Shown: positions 1 through 9,128 of the stretch, piece after piece
How the letters are laid out: every line of letters starts with the position of its first letter
Numbering within the stretch: the first letter of the stretch is position 1
Source of the DNA: Pseudoalteromonas sp. 3D05
Lineage (GTDB): Bacteria; Pseudomonadota; Gammaproteobacteria; Enterobacterales; Alteromonadaceae
Reading direction: 5' to 3'
Assembly: GCF_002723455.1 (NCBI RefSeq)
Contig: NZ_PDUS01000020.1
Coordinates: forward strand, 29,939 to 93,938
Length of the DNA stretch: 64,000 bases
Notes under the pieces: generated by a model
Told to the model about the DNA's origin: nothing
Databases searched by the model: none
The model's input: only the letters and a program-made list of their open reading frames with translations
Made by a program: the position numbers and the translations under genes

Positions 1-683
1 CCCCTAACGGCCAAAAAGTAACAATAATGCTCGAAGAACTTTTAGAGCGCGGTTTTAATGAGGCTGAGTACGACGCTTATTTAATAAAAATTGGTGATGG
101 TGATCAATTCTCATCTGGATTTGTTAGTGCAAACCCTAACTCAAAAATACCCGCATTAATGGACCACAGTACTTCACCAATAACGCGTGTTTTTGAGTCA
201 GGTGCAATTTTACAGTACTTAGCTGAAAAGTTTGATGTGCTTGTACCTCGCGACCATACGAGTAAAACAGAATGTCGCAACTGGTTATTTTGGCAAATGG
301 GATCTGCACCGTATTTAGGCGGCGGATTTGGTCACTTTTACGCGTACGCACCTTTTAAAATGCAATACCCAATTGACCGTTTTACCATGGAAGTTAAGCG
401 CCAACTAGATGTGCTAAATCGTCATTTAAGCGATCACGATTACATGGCAGGCAGCGAATACTCAATTGCCGATATTGCTATCTGGCCTTGGTATGGCAAT
501 TTAGTATTAGGTAAATTGTACGATGCCGCTGAGTTTTTAGACGTTGAGTCATACACTCACGTATTACGTTGGGCTAAACAAGTAGAGCGCCGCCCAGCAG
601 TAAAAAGAGGCATCCGCGTAAATCGCACTTGGGGCCCAGAGGAAGATCAACTCGCAGAGCGCCACAGTAAAGATGATTTTTAA
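1..683 (+). CDS. yghU: Glutathione transferase, YghU-like (5' truncated by window edge)
   Basis: The protein is a glutathione S-transferase of the YghU/Ure2p-like group, which reduces disulfides and organic hydroperoxides with glutathione in the cytoplasm. The reading frame is already open at base 3 (PNGQKVTI runs into the first in-window ATG at 27). That ATG is therefore internal and the true start lies upstream of the window. Family hallmarks seen are the MLEEL segment, IGDGDQFSSGF, NPNSKIPAL (thioredoxin-fold cis-Pro region), ESGAILQYLAEKF and the C-terminal helical domain with NWLFWQMGSAPYLGGGFGHF and IADIAIWPW. The C-terminus (RPAVKRGIRVNRTWGP) also fits E. coli YghU closely. The MFS gene starts 21 bp downstream on the same strand, so they may be co-transcribed. 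Confidence 0.93.
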   Translation, partial: PNGQKVTIMLEELLERGFNEAEYDAYLIKIGDGDQFSSGFVSANPNSKIPALMDHSTSPITRVFESGAILQYLAEKFDVLVPRDHTSKTECRNWLFWQMGSAPYLGGGFGHFYAYAPFKMQYPIDRFTMEVKRQLDVLNRHLSDHDYMAGSEYSIADIAIWPWYGNLVLGKLYDAAEFLDVESYTHVLRWAKQVERRPAVKRGIRVNRTWGPEEDQLAERHSKDDF

Positions 684-704
684 ATTGTGTAAGTAAATTT
701 TTGT

Positions 705-2003
705 ATGAAAAAGCTCAGTAAAGAAGAAGTATACCAAAGACTTAGTAACACGGAAGACGCCAGAGCATGTAAAGCCATTGACGAAAATGCCTGTAAAGTC
801 GTACCCGGTAACTTTATTACTCTTTTGGTTAGCCAGCTGTTTAGTAAGTTTGCTGATGCTTTACTAAATCCAAAAGTGACGTTGCCTTGGCTATTACAAA
901 GCCTAAACGTACCCAGCAGCTTCATCGCATGGCTAGTGCCGATAAGAGAGTCTGGCTCCATGCTCCCGCAACTTGCAATCGCCAATGTAATTAGGCAGTG
1001 CAAAGTTAGGAAGTGGGTTTGGGTTGTAGGTGCGCTTGTTCAAGCGCTCTGTATTGTTGCCATGCTTGTGAGCGCTTTAACTCTCACCGGTCATACCGCA
1101 GGATACGCAATCATTGCGTCTCTTATCGTACTTAGCCTTGCCCGTGGATTTAATTCGATTGCCTCCAAAGACGTACTTGGCAAGGTGATCCCTAAACAAC
1201 AAAGAGGTAACATAAGTGGCCTTGCAGCTAGCTTTGCAGGCTTTGCCGCCCTAACATTTGGACTTGGTTTATGGTATTTACAAACTCTAGGCTTTGAAAA
1301 TGGCGTGTATATTGCGCTTATGCTCGCCGTTGTTATGTGGCTATTTGCCGCCCTCTCGTACAGCCAAATTAAAGAATATGCTGGTGCAACTGAAGGCGCT
1401 AAAAATGGATTGATGCATGCTTTATCAAAATTGACCTTACTGTATGAAGATAAACAGTTTGCTCATTTTGTTTTTACTCGCGCACTGCTACTGTGTTCCG
1501 CTTTAAGTGCACCGTTTTATATTGTGCTAGCAAGCGAGCAAGCGTTCGACTTTTCATTACTTGCTACCTTCATGGCTTTATCAGGGCTAGCAAGCCTAGT
1601 GTCAGCGCCTATATGGGGAAGATTAAGTGATTTATCTAGTCAGCGTGTATTGGTGTTTGCCGCACTCTTAGTTACTCTAAATGGCCTAGCTGTTTATCTA
1701 ATCGCCCGCTTTAATCCGTCAGCATTAGATGAGTTTTGGCTATTACCGTTGTGCTACTTTTTCCTCACAGTTGCTCACCAAGGTGTTAGGCTAGGTCGTA
1801 AAACCTATTTAGTCGACATGGCTCAAGGCAATAAACGCACTGATTATGTTTCTGTCAGCAATACGGTGATCGGACTTGTATTACTTATATTAGGAAGTGT
1901 GGGCCTGCTCAATGCTTATTTATCAACCGCTGAACTAATTTTATTCTACAGTTTACTTGGTTTAGTTGGAGCTATAAGTGCTTGGCGACTGCCCAACACT
2001 TAA
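705..2003 (+). CDS. MFS transporter
   Basis: A 432-residue integral membrane protein with about 12 hydrophobic segments and the size of a major facilitator superfamily permease. The first ~45 residues are cytoplasmic and polar. A basic loop follows the early helices (IRQCKVRK) and another comes mid-protein (SKDVLGKVIPKQQRGNISG). A family-typical loop (IWGRLSDLSSQRVLV) lies near residue 310. It resembles uncharacterised MFS proteins of marine gammaproteobacteria; the substrate cannot be read from the sequence. No strong Shine-Dalgarno precedes the ATG. It sits 21 bp after the glutathione transferase and ends just before a bidirectional terminator. Confidence 0.85.
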   Translation: MKKLSKEEVYQRLSNTEDARACKAIDENACKVVPGNFITLLVSQLFSKFADALLNPKVTLPWLLQSLNVPSSFIAWLVPIRESGSMLPQLAIANVIRQCKVRKWVWVVGALVQALCIVAMLVSALTLTGHTAGYAIIASLIVLSLARGFNSIASKDVLGKVIPKQQRGNISGLAASFAGFAALTFGLGLWYLQTLGFENGVYIALMLAVVMWLFAALSYSQIKEYAGATEGAKNGLMHALSKLTLLYEDKQFAHFVFTRALLLCSALSAPFYIVLASEQAFDFSLLATFMALSGLASLVSAPIWGRLSDLSSQRVLVFAALLVTLNGLAVYLIARFNPSALDEFWLLPLCYFFLTVAHQGVRLGRKTYLVDMAQGNKRTDYVSVSNTVIGLVLLILGSVGLLNAYLSTAELILFYSLLGLVGAISAWRLPNT

Positions 2004-2044
2004 CCCTGACAATAAAAACTAGGTTGCATTAGCTAACTAAAACA

Positions 2045-2068
2045 AAAAGGCGACCGAGGTCGCCTTTT
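2045..2068. terminator. Bidirectional rho-independent terminator
   Basis: An 11-bp perfect inverted repeat (AAAAGGCGACC / GGTCGCCTTTT) with a tiny GA loop lies between the convergent MFS gene and S9 peptidase gene. It carries A and T runs on both sides, so it can terminate both transcripts. Confidence 0.85.
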
Positions 2069-2069
2069 A

Positions 2070-3992
2070 CTAATCTTTTAAGTGTTTATCAAAAAAATCT
2101 AGAAACGCCTGCAACGTTTTAATTCGGTAAGGCTGGTGTGATAAATAGTGATCGCCATCTTCAAGTTCAATATAAGTGACCTCTTTATCTTCATCACTGA
2201 GTTCATCTTCCATTTCTTGGCTATGATACACAGAAACGATATTGTCATCTGAACCATGCACCAATAGCACTGGACGGTTAATTTGTTTTGCAAAGTTAAC
2301 AGGCGAGTATTTTTCAAGCTCATCATCGTCGGTGCCAAATTGCTTGCGCACAATTTCTTTATTAGTGAAATAACGCGCTTTTGAAACTATGTATTCCAAA
2401 TCTGTGACACCTGCAAAGCTTGCTGCGCATTTAAATGTTTCAGGGTGCTTAACGACTGCCATCAATGCTGCATAACCACCATAGCTTGCGCCACCGATAC
2501 AAATTTTGTCTTTATCAGCGATACCTTCATCGACTAACCAAAGTGCGGCATCTTGCAGGTCATCTTGCATTTCTTTACCAAACCCTTGCACCGAGGCCAT
2601 CATAAAGTCATGCCCATAACCACTTGAGCCTCTAAAATTAGGTTGCAAAACCGCATACCCATTGTAAGTTAACAGTGCAGTCCAATAATCAAACCCGGCA
2701 TAATCACGTGCCATTGGCCCACCATGCGGAAACACGATGGTCGGCAACTTATCTCCTGCTTTATAACCCACAGGTAAGCTCAAGTAGCCCTCAATGGTCA
2801 GTCCATCTCTGGCTTTGTAACTAATGTGTTTTTTATCAGTGTAAACAGTGCTATCAATATCTGGGTAGGCATTGGCAAATACCACCAGCTCGCCACTGTC
2901 GCGGTTACCTAACATGTACGTACCAGCACTGTCATCACCAGTTAAGTAAATGACATATTGTCGCTGATCATGGCTGGTATCAATAATATCCAAATCAAAC
3001 TTTTCACTGGGCAACACTGAGCGAAGAGACGTATGCAGTTTATTTAAGTCTTCATCCCAATAGCGTACTCCATCCTCAAGTTGAGAATGGGTAAATCCAG
3101 CCACATTATTCGTCAATGAAGAATAAAAGATAGAGCCATCAAAATCATAATTCTCATCACTAAAGAGCAACTCGTTTTTATTGGTGGTTAAATCCATTTT
3201 ATACAAAGCGTCACGGCCATCTTTAAGTGCGGTGTAATAAATAATGTTAGGGTTTTTATCAAACCCTAAAATACTCACACTCTCTTTACTAAATGCGCTA
3301 AAACTAAATAACGTTTTACGCTTTGCTCTGTCTTCGATATATAAAATATATTCAAATTGATCTTCATCCATTTTCATTGCAATGCGCACATTGCCTTGCC
3401 TATCAGCAATCCAGCTAGTTACTTTGCTTCGAGCACGCTGCACTTTTTTCTTACGGAAAGTATTTAAATTAAGCTCATACACCGCAGGCGTGTTTGCTAT
3501 ATCGTAATCCCCCTGAACTAAAATAGTGTCTTTTCGTTCGGGTAAAAAGCTGATCACTTGATCGCCAAACTGAGGCTGGCGTTCATCGCGACTAGAATTG
3601 GGTTTTATAGCAAGTCTAACGTTTTCTTTCTCTTTTATATTGTAGGCATACATGCGTGTTGATGAGTATTTTGGCCCACCAAACTCACGCTTTATGTAAC
3701 GTGCCCCTAGCAACAAAACCTCGTCATTAGCCCAGGTGTACCAATCAAAGAAAATAGTGTGGTTATCAGAGCGAATGATTGGTGTGAAATCTTTCTTTTT
3801 TCGGTCATAAACCATTAACACCAATTCACCATTGACGTTACGAACAAAAGCAAGGTTTTCACCATTGGGAGAGAGCTTTAATTGGCTAAAAGCTTTGAGC
3901 GATGCAAATGATTCAACAGGTAATGCTGTTTTTTGGCCAGCTAACGCCGTGAAGCTCAGTATTAGTAACAAAGCAGGAAGTATAAACTTCAT
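2070..3992 (-). CDS. Secreted S9 family prolyl oligopeptidase-like peptidase
   Basis: A 640-residue serine peptidase of clan SC, family S9, which cleaves short peptides, probably in the periplasm. A signal peptide of about 18 residues (MKFILPALLLILSFTALA) is followed by a beta-propeller-like domain (about 30-370) and a C-terminal alpha/beta hydrolase domain. The nucleophile lies in GGASYGG (Ser503), the Asp in HGSDDNIV (Asp583) and the His in DGDHYL (His615). The oxyanion segment FPHGGPMARD and RGSSGYG are also typical. The length matches the acylaminoacyl-peptidase/dipeptidyl-peptidase type. It is transcribed alone and divergently from the FG-GAP gene. The exact substrate is unknown. Confidence 0.93.
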   Translation of the reverse strand: MKFILPALLLILSFTALAGQKTALPVESFASLKAFSQLKLSPNGENLAFVRNVNGELVLMVYDRKKKDFTPIIRSDNHTIFFDWYTWANDEVLLLGARYIKREFGGPKYSSTRMYAYNIKEKENVRLAIKPNSSRDERQPQFGDQVISFLPERKDTILVQGDYDIANTPAVYELNLNTFRKKKVQRARSKVTSWIADRQGNVRIAMKMDEDQFEYILYIEDRAKRKTLFSFSAFSKESVSILGFDKNPNIIYYTALKDGRDALYKMDLTTNKNELLFSDENYDFDGSIFYSSLTNNVAGFTHSQLEDGVRYWDEDLNKLHTSLRSVLPSEKFDLDIIDTSHDQRQYVIYLTGDDSAGTYMLGNRDSGELVVFANAYPDIDSTVYTDKKHISYKARDGLTIEGYLSLPVGYKAGDKLPTIVFPHGGPMARDYAGFDYWTALLTYNGYAVLQPNFRGSSGYGHDFMMASVQGFGKEMQDDLQDAALWLVDEGIADKDKICIGGASYGGYAALMAVVKHPETFKCAASFAGVTDLEYIVSKARYFTNKEIVRKQFGTDDDELEKYSPVNFAKQINRPVLLVHGSDDNIVSVYHSQEMEDELSDEDKEVTYIELEDGDHYLSHQPYRIKTLQAFLDFFDKHLKD

Positions 3993-4204
3993 GGAAAGTC
4001 CATTTAAATAATTTTTGTATTAGCAATTTTAACATAACCATAATGGGAACTTCCAGATGTTAGTTGTTCACTCCCTGCGTATGTTACCCAAGCATCACTG
4101 CAATTTATTACACTTGCTTACAAAACTAAGATTGTAAAACCAGCTTGATTGTTAATAATACATTTACAAAAATTACCAACGATTAAAATTAAATGGAATT
4201 AAAT

Positions 4205-5587
4205 ATGCTCAAAACATTTTTAGCCACGTCAATTCTCTTCGCATCGCCGCTTGTACTTGCAAGTCAACAACTTGCTATTAAAACAAACAATGAATTAATA
4301 ACCACAGACACCTCAATGGCATTTGCCTATAACGATGAGTTACAGCAATTGGCGCAAGTGGATTTAGCGAATAACCTTAATTATATGCTCACACTGCCAC
4401 AGCATTCTTTGGGCTTTGACACGGCGATACTTGCCAATAAGCAACACCCTCAAGCTTTAATTTTGACCACTGATGGGGTCTACCTCAGTGAAAAAGATAA
4501 AAGCGTTTTATTATTCAAATATGAGTCCGTTTTAAACCGTTTAGAAAGTGATAAATTCACTAAAGTAAACTTTATCATTGATGCCAATAAAGATGGTTTA
4601 AGCGATATTCTATTGCCAGATATTGAAACGAACACCTTGTATATTCAGGATCAACAAGGGAAATTTAACGCGCATACTTTCACTAAACAAGCTCAATTTA
4701 AGGGTGACTTTAGATCCAGTCGATTTAAATTAGATATTGATATTAGTATTGCTCCACAAGTCATCGATTTAAACCAAGACGGCCTGACTGACTTAGTATT
4801 TTCAAACAAAAAAAACGCCCAAGTATTACTGGCCAATGAAACTGGTTTTGCACAAAACACCTCCTATTTAAACTTCAACATGCAACTTGGCAAAACACCG
4901 GATGGTGAAACTCTTGAAATTGAATCACTGCTGGATATAAATAACGACGGTTTTGTTGATCTTATTACCAAAAGAGTGCCCGACGTTGATGGTATGGATG
5001 CGATGAGTGCAACCGTTCACCGTCAACTTCATATGGGTTTAGCCGCTGGCGGCTTTGCACAAAAAGCGTTCAAACTACCTAAAACCAGTATGATAGGTAA
5101 TATAAAGTTTGATGAAGATTTTGATAACGATGGCTTGATGGACTTACAGCTATTTAATATCGATTTTGGTCTTGGCACCATTGCATCGATGGCAATGGGC
5201 GGAGGCGATACCGAGGTAGATGTTGAGTTCTCTGTGCATAAACAACTCACAAGCGGTCAATTTAGTGAAGACCCAAATGCCGATTTTGAAGTAGAGATGC
5301 CACTTTCAATGTCTAACAACTCATCACTCAAACCACTACTTTTAGGTGATATAAATGGTGATAACAAGCTTGATGCCATCTATAAAAGCGGCCGTAAAAC
5401 ACTTTCTGTTTACTATGGTGGAGGCGACGACTTACTCAGTAGCAAACGCAAGAAAATCAAACACAAATTACCTGAAAAAAACCACAACATCCTACTGCTG
5501 GATATAAATAATGATGCAAAAAAAGACTTCGTGTTTAAATTTACCGACGAAGATGGCACCAGCACGATTAAAACAGTTATTAATTAA
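4205..5587 (+). CDS. Secreted FG-GAP/VCBS repeat protein
   Basis: A secreted protein of about 460 residues built from repeated FG-GAP/VCBS-type beta-propeller blades. Each blade carries a calcium-loop-like motif: DANKDGLSD, DLNQDGLTD, DINNDGFVD, DFDNDGLMD, DINGDNKLD, DINNDAKKD. The N-terminus is a clear signal peptide ending near VLAS. An upstream in-frame ATG exists at 4193. I chose 4205 because GGAA (4196-4199) sits at a suitable distance before it and the signal peptide then begins directly with MLKTFLATS. There are no catalytic motifs; such proteins usually bind ligands or surfaces. The function is unknown. Confidence 0.8.
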   Translation: MLKTFLATSILFASPLVLASQQLAIKTNNELITTDTSMAFAYNDELQQLAQVDLANNLNYMLTLPQHSLGFDTAILANKQHPQALILTTDGVYLSEKDKSVLLFKYESVLNRLESDKFTKVNFIIDANKDGLSDILLPDIETNTLYIQDQQGKFNAHTFTKQAQFKGDFRSSRFKLDIDISIAPQVIDLNQDGLTDLVFSNKKNAQVLLANETGFAQNTSYLNFNMQLGKTPDGETLEIESLLDINNDGFVDLITKRVPDVDGMDAMSATVHRQLHMGLAAGGFAQKAFKLPKTSMIGNIKFDEDFDNDGLMDLQLFNIDFGLGTIASMAMGGGDTEVDVEFSVHKQLTSGQFSEDPNADFEVEMPLSMSNNSSLKPLLLGDINGDNKLDAIYKSGRKTLSVYYGGGDDLLSSKRKKIKHKLPEKNHNILLLDINNDAKKDFVFKFTDEDGTSTIKTVIN

Positions 5588-5603
5588 ACTAAAACAATAA
5601 AAT

Positions 5604-5631
5604 AGCCAGATACATAAATGTGTATCTGGCT
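5604..5631. terminator. Bidirectional hairpin terminator
   Basis: An 11-bp perfect stem (AGCCAGATACA / TGTATCTGGCT) with a 6-nt loop lies between the convergent FG-GAP gene and TonB receptor gene. The flanks are A/T-rich and only weakly T-tracted. Confidence 0.7.
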
Positions 5632-5637
5632 TAACAA

Positions 5638-8271
5638 CTAAAAGTTAATATTGAGCTTTAAGTAGCCTCGCCTACCGAGTAAATCGTAGGTCATTACATC
5701 CGTATTGGCGTCATTCCATGATGTTAAAAATGGGGCTTTATTATCAAAGATGTTATCAATTCCCATCGATAATGATATGTTTTGGCTAATAAAGTAACGC
5801 CCTTGAATATCATTATAAATAATACTCGGTACTGCACTACCAATTGGACCACCACCATTAACATCATCTGCGGTGCCGATATAACGCATCGCGTAATGTG
5901 CCGACCAGGTATCTGCTTTAACGCTCATGCCTAAATTAGCGCGCCACTTGGTGTAACTTCCCTGATCTTCAGTTATATACCCTAATAAACTTTGAGTTGC
6001 TTGACCTGCAAACGGGGTTGTTTCGTGTTTTAGCAAGCGTGTGGCATCTAATTCAAACAGACTAGTTAAACCAAACAACTCGGTATTGTAGCGCGCGTTA
6101 AAATCAACCCCACTGACCTTTTCAAATGCTGCATTTACTGGACGTTGGCTTAAGGAGTTAACTTGACCTGTCACAGAGTGGCGAGTGAATGTATCGCAGT
6201 AAGCACTGTAAACCTCGGGATCGGTATAACATAGCTTTAGCGCATCAGAACCATTGACTGAGGTAATGGCATCTTCAACTTCGATATCAAAATAATCAAC
6301 GGTAGTCGATAAGCCTTCAATAGCACTAGACTGCCACACCATACCTAGGGTGAGTGTGTCTGCTGATTCTGGGTTTACATTTGGGTTTCCACCAACTGAG
6401 GTACGCACCGTTGTACCATCTTGAACAAAATCAGCAGGTAAACCAGCTGCTAAACAGTTTGTAGCAATATCACCCGCCGCGTTTTCACACGGGTCAATAG
6501 TGCGCAGGTTTTCAGCATTTGTACCACCAAAAAGCTCAGTGATCATTGGTGTCCTAAACGCCGTAGATTTAACCCCGCGCAGCATTAAACCATCAACAAC
6601 TTGCCATGTTAGGCCCAGTTTATAAGTGAATTTACTACCAAACGTACTGTAATCTGAGTACCGCGTAGCAACTTGCGCCTCAACGCTATCAAGTACAGGG
6701 ATAGCAAGCTCTATAAAGCCCTCTGTAACTGAGTAACTACCATCAATGGCATCTTCACCACCGTTTGCAAGAACAGTTGAATCCGGGTTACGCCAGCCAC
6801 TTTCATCACGTTTTTCGAGCCCTGCGGCAAAAGCAAGCGCCCCTGCTGGCAGCTCAATTAAATCGCCCAATAAATTAAAAGTAAGCGACCTTAATTCATT
6901 GCCTCCATTACCTTCTCGGCGATATTTTACATAATCTATCACCTCTGGGCTTAATTCATCCACACCAAACCAATCTCCACAGGGAATAACAGCAGCACTT
7001 TCGTAACTGCAAATACTGTCATCGAGCGTATTGGCCACTTTGCTAATATCTTGATCAAACGTCCAGCCATCAGTGCCTGTATTACGACCATAGTTATAAG
7101 CTAGCTGCCAAGTCCAATCATTATTTAAAACCCCATCAAGGCCAACAACAATACGTGTAGTATTGGTTTCCTGGAAAAAGTACGGGGCGCCAAGCTCAAC
7201 ATTGCGTCGCCTTGTTATTTCTAAGTCTTGCCCTGTCGGATTATAAGCAAAGTCTTTTGACACCATGATGCCACTGATACTACGCGGCGTAACAATCTGC
7301 TCAGATTGACGATTGCTGTACTGCGCTTCGGTAAATAAATTTAACTTGTCGGTCAGCTCATAGGTAAAATTGGTCGATACATTTACCCGCTCACTTGGGT
7401 TAACAGCATTTAAGTAGCTGATATAATTAAACCCATGTTTAGCTGAGTCATAAGCTTCATAGCTATTACCATCACTATTTGGGTCTTGATTAAACTGCAC
7501 GCTACTGCCATCTGCTAATAAAGCGCGCCCACCAGCCGTTGTTGCGCTGCCAAAACATGTTAACTGGCTACTACCATCATCATTAATCGTTTCATTTTTA
7601 GCGCAATCAATTCGGTCTGACTGCCTGACTGCTTCGGTATTTATATAGCTTGCACTAAAAAAAAAATGGCCTCGTTCAAACTCACCGCCTATATTAAAAC
7701 TCAGCTCTTGGCTTTGCCCTTCACCATCATCGGCAGCACCTATTTTAGCGGTAAACTCTGCGCCATCTAGTTGTGTTTTAGTGATAATATTAACCACCCC
7801 CGCGACTGCATCCGCACCATATATAGCCGATGCACCATCTTTAAGAACTTCAACGCGTTCTATAATTGATGTGGGGATCATGTTTAAATCGACTGAACTA
7901 TTTGCACCGGTTCCTCCGTTTACAACACGTCGGCCATTGAGTAGTACAAGAGTACGTTTGATGCCCATCCCTCTTAAATTTACTTGAGCTGTGCCATAGC
8001 CCCCACTGGTCCAGTATGCGTTAGTGGCATTACCTGCAACCCCCGCAGAAAAGGACATACGCTGTAGTAAGTCTTCCACATTTACTATGCCTGTCTGAGC
8101 AATCTGCGCAGCATCAATAACCGTTACCGGGCTGGCACTTTCAAAATCAGTGCGTTTAATATGAGAGCCCGTCACATGAATGCGTTCAATACTTTCATTT
8201 TGGTTATTCGCAAAGGCTTGGCTATGGATTAATGCAAGGGAGATGGCTGAAAGTGCCAAGAAGTTTTTCAT
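5638..8271 (-). CDS. TonB-dependent outer membrane receptor
   Basis: An 877-residue outer membrane beta-barrel receptor that uses TonB energy to import a scarce substrate. A signal peptide (ends near SQAFA) is followed by a plug domain that begins IERIHVTGSHIKRTDFESASPV. The plug contains NLRGMGIKRTLVLLNGRRVV and the VEVLKDGASAIYGADAVAGVVNIIT box. The rest is barrel and ends in a terminal aromatic (LKLNINF). The style (GSHIKR, long loops with paired Cys such as CAKN/CFGS and CYTD/CDTF) is that of Alteromonadales receptors for peptides or glycans. The neighbouring secreted S9 peptidase makes a peptide or amino-acid substrate attractive, but this is inference. A palindrome upstream is shared with the second receptor at 36.5-38.7 kb. 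Confidence 0.93.
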   Translation of the reverse strand: MKNFLALSAISLALIHSQAFANNQNESIERIHVTGSHIKRTDFESASPVTVIDAAQIAQTGIVNVEDLLQRMSFSAGVAGNATNAYWTSGGYGTAQVNLRGMGIKRTLVLLNGRRVVNGGTGANSSVDLNMIPTSIIERVEVLKDGASAIYGADAVAGVVNIITKTQLDGAEFTAKIGAADDGEGQSQELSFNIGGEFERGHFFFSASYINTEAVRQSDRIDCAKNETINDDGSSQLTCFGSATTAGGRALLADGSSVQFNQDPNSDGNSYEAYDSAKHGFNYISYLNAVNPSERVNVSTNFTYELTDKLNLFTEAQYSNRQSEQIVTPRSISGIMVSKDFAYNPTGQDLEITRRRNVELGAPYFFQETNTTRIVVGLDGVLNNDWTWQLAYNYGRNTGTDGWTFDQDISKVANTLDDSICSYESAAVIPCGDWFGVDELSPEVIDYVKYRREGNGGNELRSLTFNLLGDLIELPAGALAFAAGLEKRDESGWRNPDSTVLANGGEDAIDGSYSVTEGFIELAIPVLDSVEAQVATRYSDYSTFGSKFTYKLGLTWQVVDGLMLRGVKSTAFRTPMITELFGGTNAENLRTIDPCENAAGDIATNCLAAGLPADFVQDGTTVRTSVGGNPNVNPESADTLTLGMVWQSSAIEGLSTTVDYFDIEVEDAITSVNGSDALKLCYTDPEVYSAYCDTFTRHSVTGQVNSLSQRPVNAAFEKVSGVDFNARYNTELFGLTSLFELDATRLLKHETTPFAGQATQSLLGYITEDQGSYTKWRANLGMSVKADTWSAHYAMRYIGTADDVNGGGPIGSAVPSIIYNDIQGRYFISQNISLSMGIDNIFDNKAPFLTSWNDANTDVMTYDLLGRRGYLKLNINF

Positions 8272-8340
8272 AATACGGCCATTAAGTTTTTTTATTTTAA
8301 AAATAGCCGCTTATGATAAAGGTTTTAGGAACATTGAAAA

Positions 8341-8357
8341 TGTGACAAATTGTCGCA
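8341..8357. promoter_or_regulatory. Palindromic operator candidate GACAAATTGTC upstream of TonB receptor
   Basis: The 17-mer TGTGACAAATTGTCGCA is an odd palindrome centred on 8349 with one mismatch. The centre is 78 bp from the receptor start codon. Nearly the same palindrome occurs 74 bp upstream of the TonB receptor at 38661. Both appear to sit just upstream of the -35 region, so the regulator may be the same for both. The identity of that regulator is not known. Confidence 0.5.
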
Positions 8358-8386
8358 GGATAAAAACTATACTAATAGGTTTAACA

Positions 8387-8998
8387 TTAAAGTTGAGGCC
8401 GAGCTAAGCTAAATAACTGCTGTGTGGTGGCAAAATCATTACCGCCCATTTTACCAACACTCTTTAAAGCAGTTGGATCAATATAACCATCAACAAGTAC
8501 TGTATCGTCAATATAAACTCCCACTACATTAAGTAACATCATTTGCCCACCAGCTGATTGTTCACTAATGGTAATCACCTCGCGAAGGGTGCACTCATAA
8601 CGAACTTTTGATGACGCGACACTTAAAGGTTTTACTGTTTGGCTTGCTGTGGACTCGATATTTGCAGCTATAAATTCACTGACTTCAGGTGAGTAGTTTG
8701 CACAACTTTGGTTCATTTGCTCCACTTGCTGTTCACTGACAATATTAACCACACACTCTTTGCTCGCCAACAGATTGTTTAGCGTATCTTTATTGCGCTT
8801 TTCACCGGGGTTAACCTGGGTAACACTCAATACAGGCGGGTTCACACTTGCTACAGTAAAAAATGAATAAGGCGCAATATTTGCCACGCCATCAGCACTA
8901 AGCGTACTTACCCACGCAATTGGGCGAGGAGTAATACCGCCTACTAACTGACTTTAGATAGTTGGTTTTTCAAGAGGGTGAGTTAAATCTATAAACAC
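8387..8998 (-). pseudogene. Flavin reductase-like (DIM6/NTAB, FMN-binding) gene with in-frame stop
   Basis: The open part encodes a flavin-reductase-like split-barrel protein with NIAPYSFFTVASVNPP, NPGEKRNKDTLNNL, FVNIVS-like and VGVYIDDTVLVDG segments. It opens at a GTG (8887) in the middle of the conserved N-terminal domain. Reading further upstream in the same frame gives PRPIAWVSTLSADG preceded by SQLVGGIT, then a TAA (8954-8956), then VFIDLTHPLEKPTI back to a possible GTG at 8998. The conserved FMN-site region therefore lies between the nonsense codon and the first usable start. No ATG, GTG or TTG lies between the stop and 8887. The simplest reading is a point nonsense mutation; a sequencing error is possible. 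The gene is divergent from the cryptochrome genes. Confidence 0.72.
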
Positions 8999-9009
8999 GT
9001 ATCGCTCGC

Positions 9010-9035
9010 TTTAATGTTAATATTTAATGTTAATA
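9010..9035. repeat. Tandem 13-bp direct repeat
   Basis: Two perfect adjacent copies of TTTAATGTTAATA lie in the AT-rich divergent region between the flavin reductase pseudogene and Cry-DASH. It could be a regulator site or simple slippage; nothing further can be said. Confidence 0.6.
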
Positions 9036-9128
9036 AAAATAAAAAAGTCATACGTATTAAACGCGTTCAGTGTTTGTCACGTATTGAAATAAAATGGATT
9101 AATAAAACCCTAATGGCAAGTTTATTAT

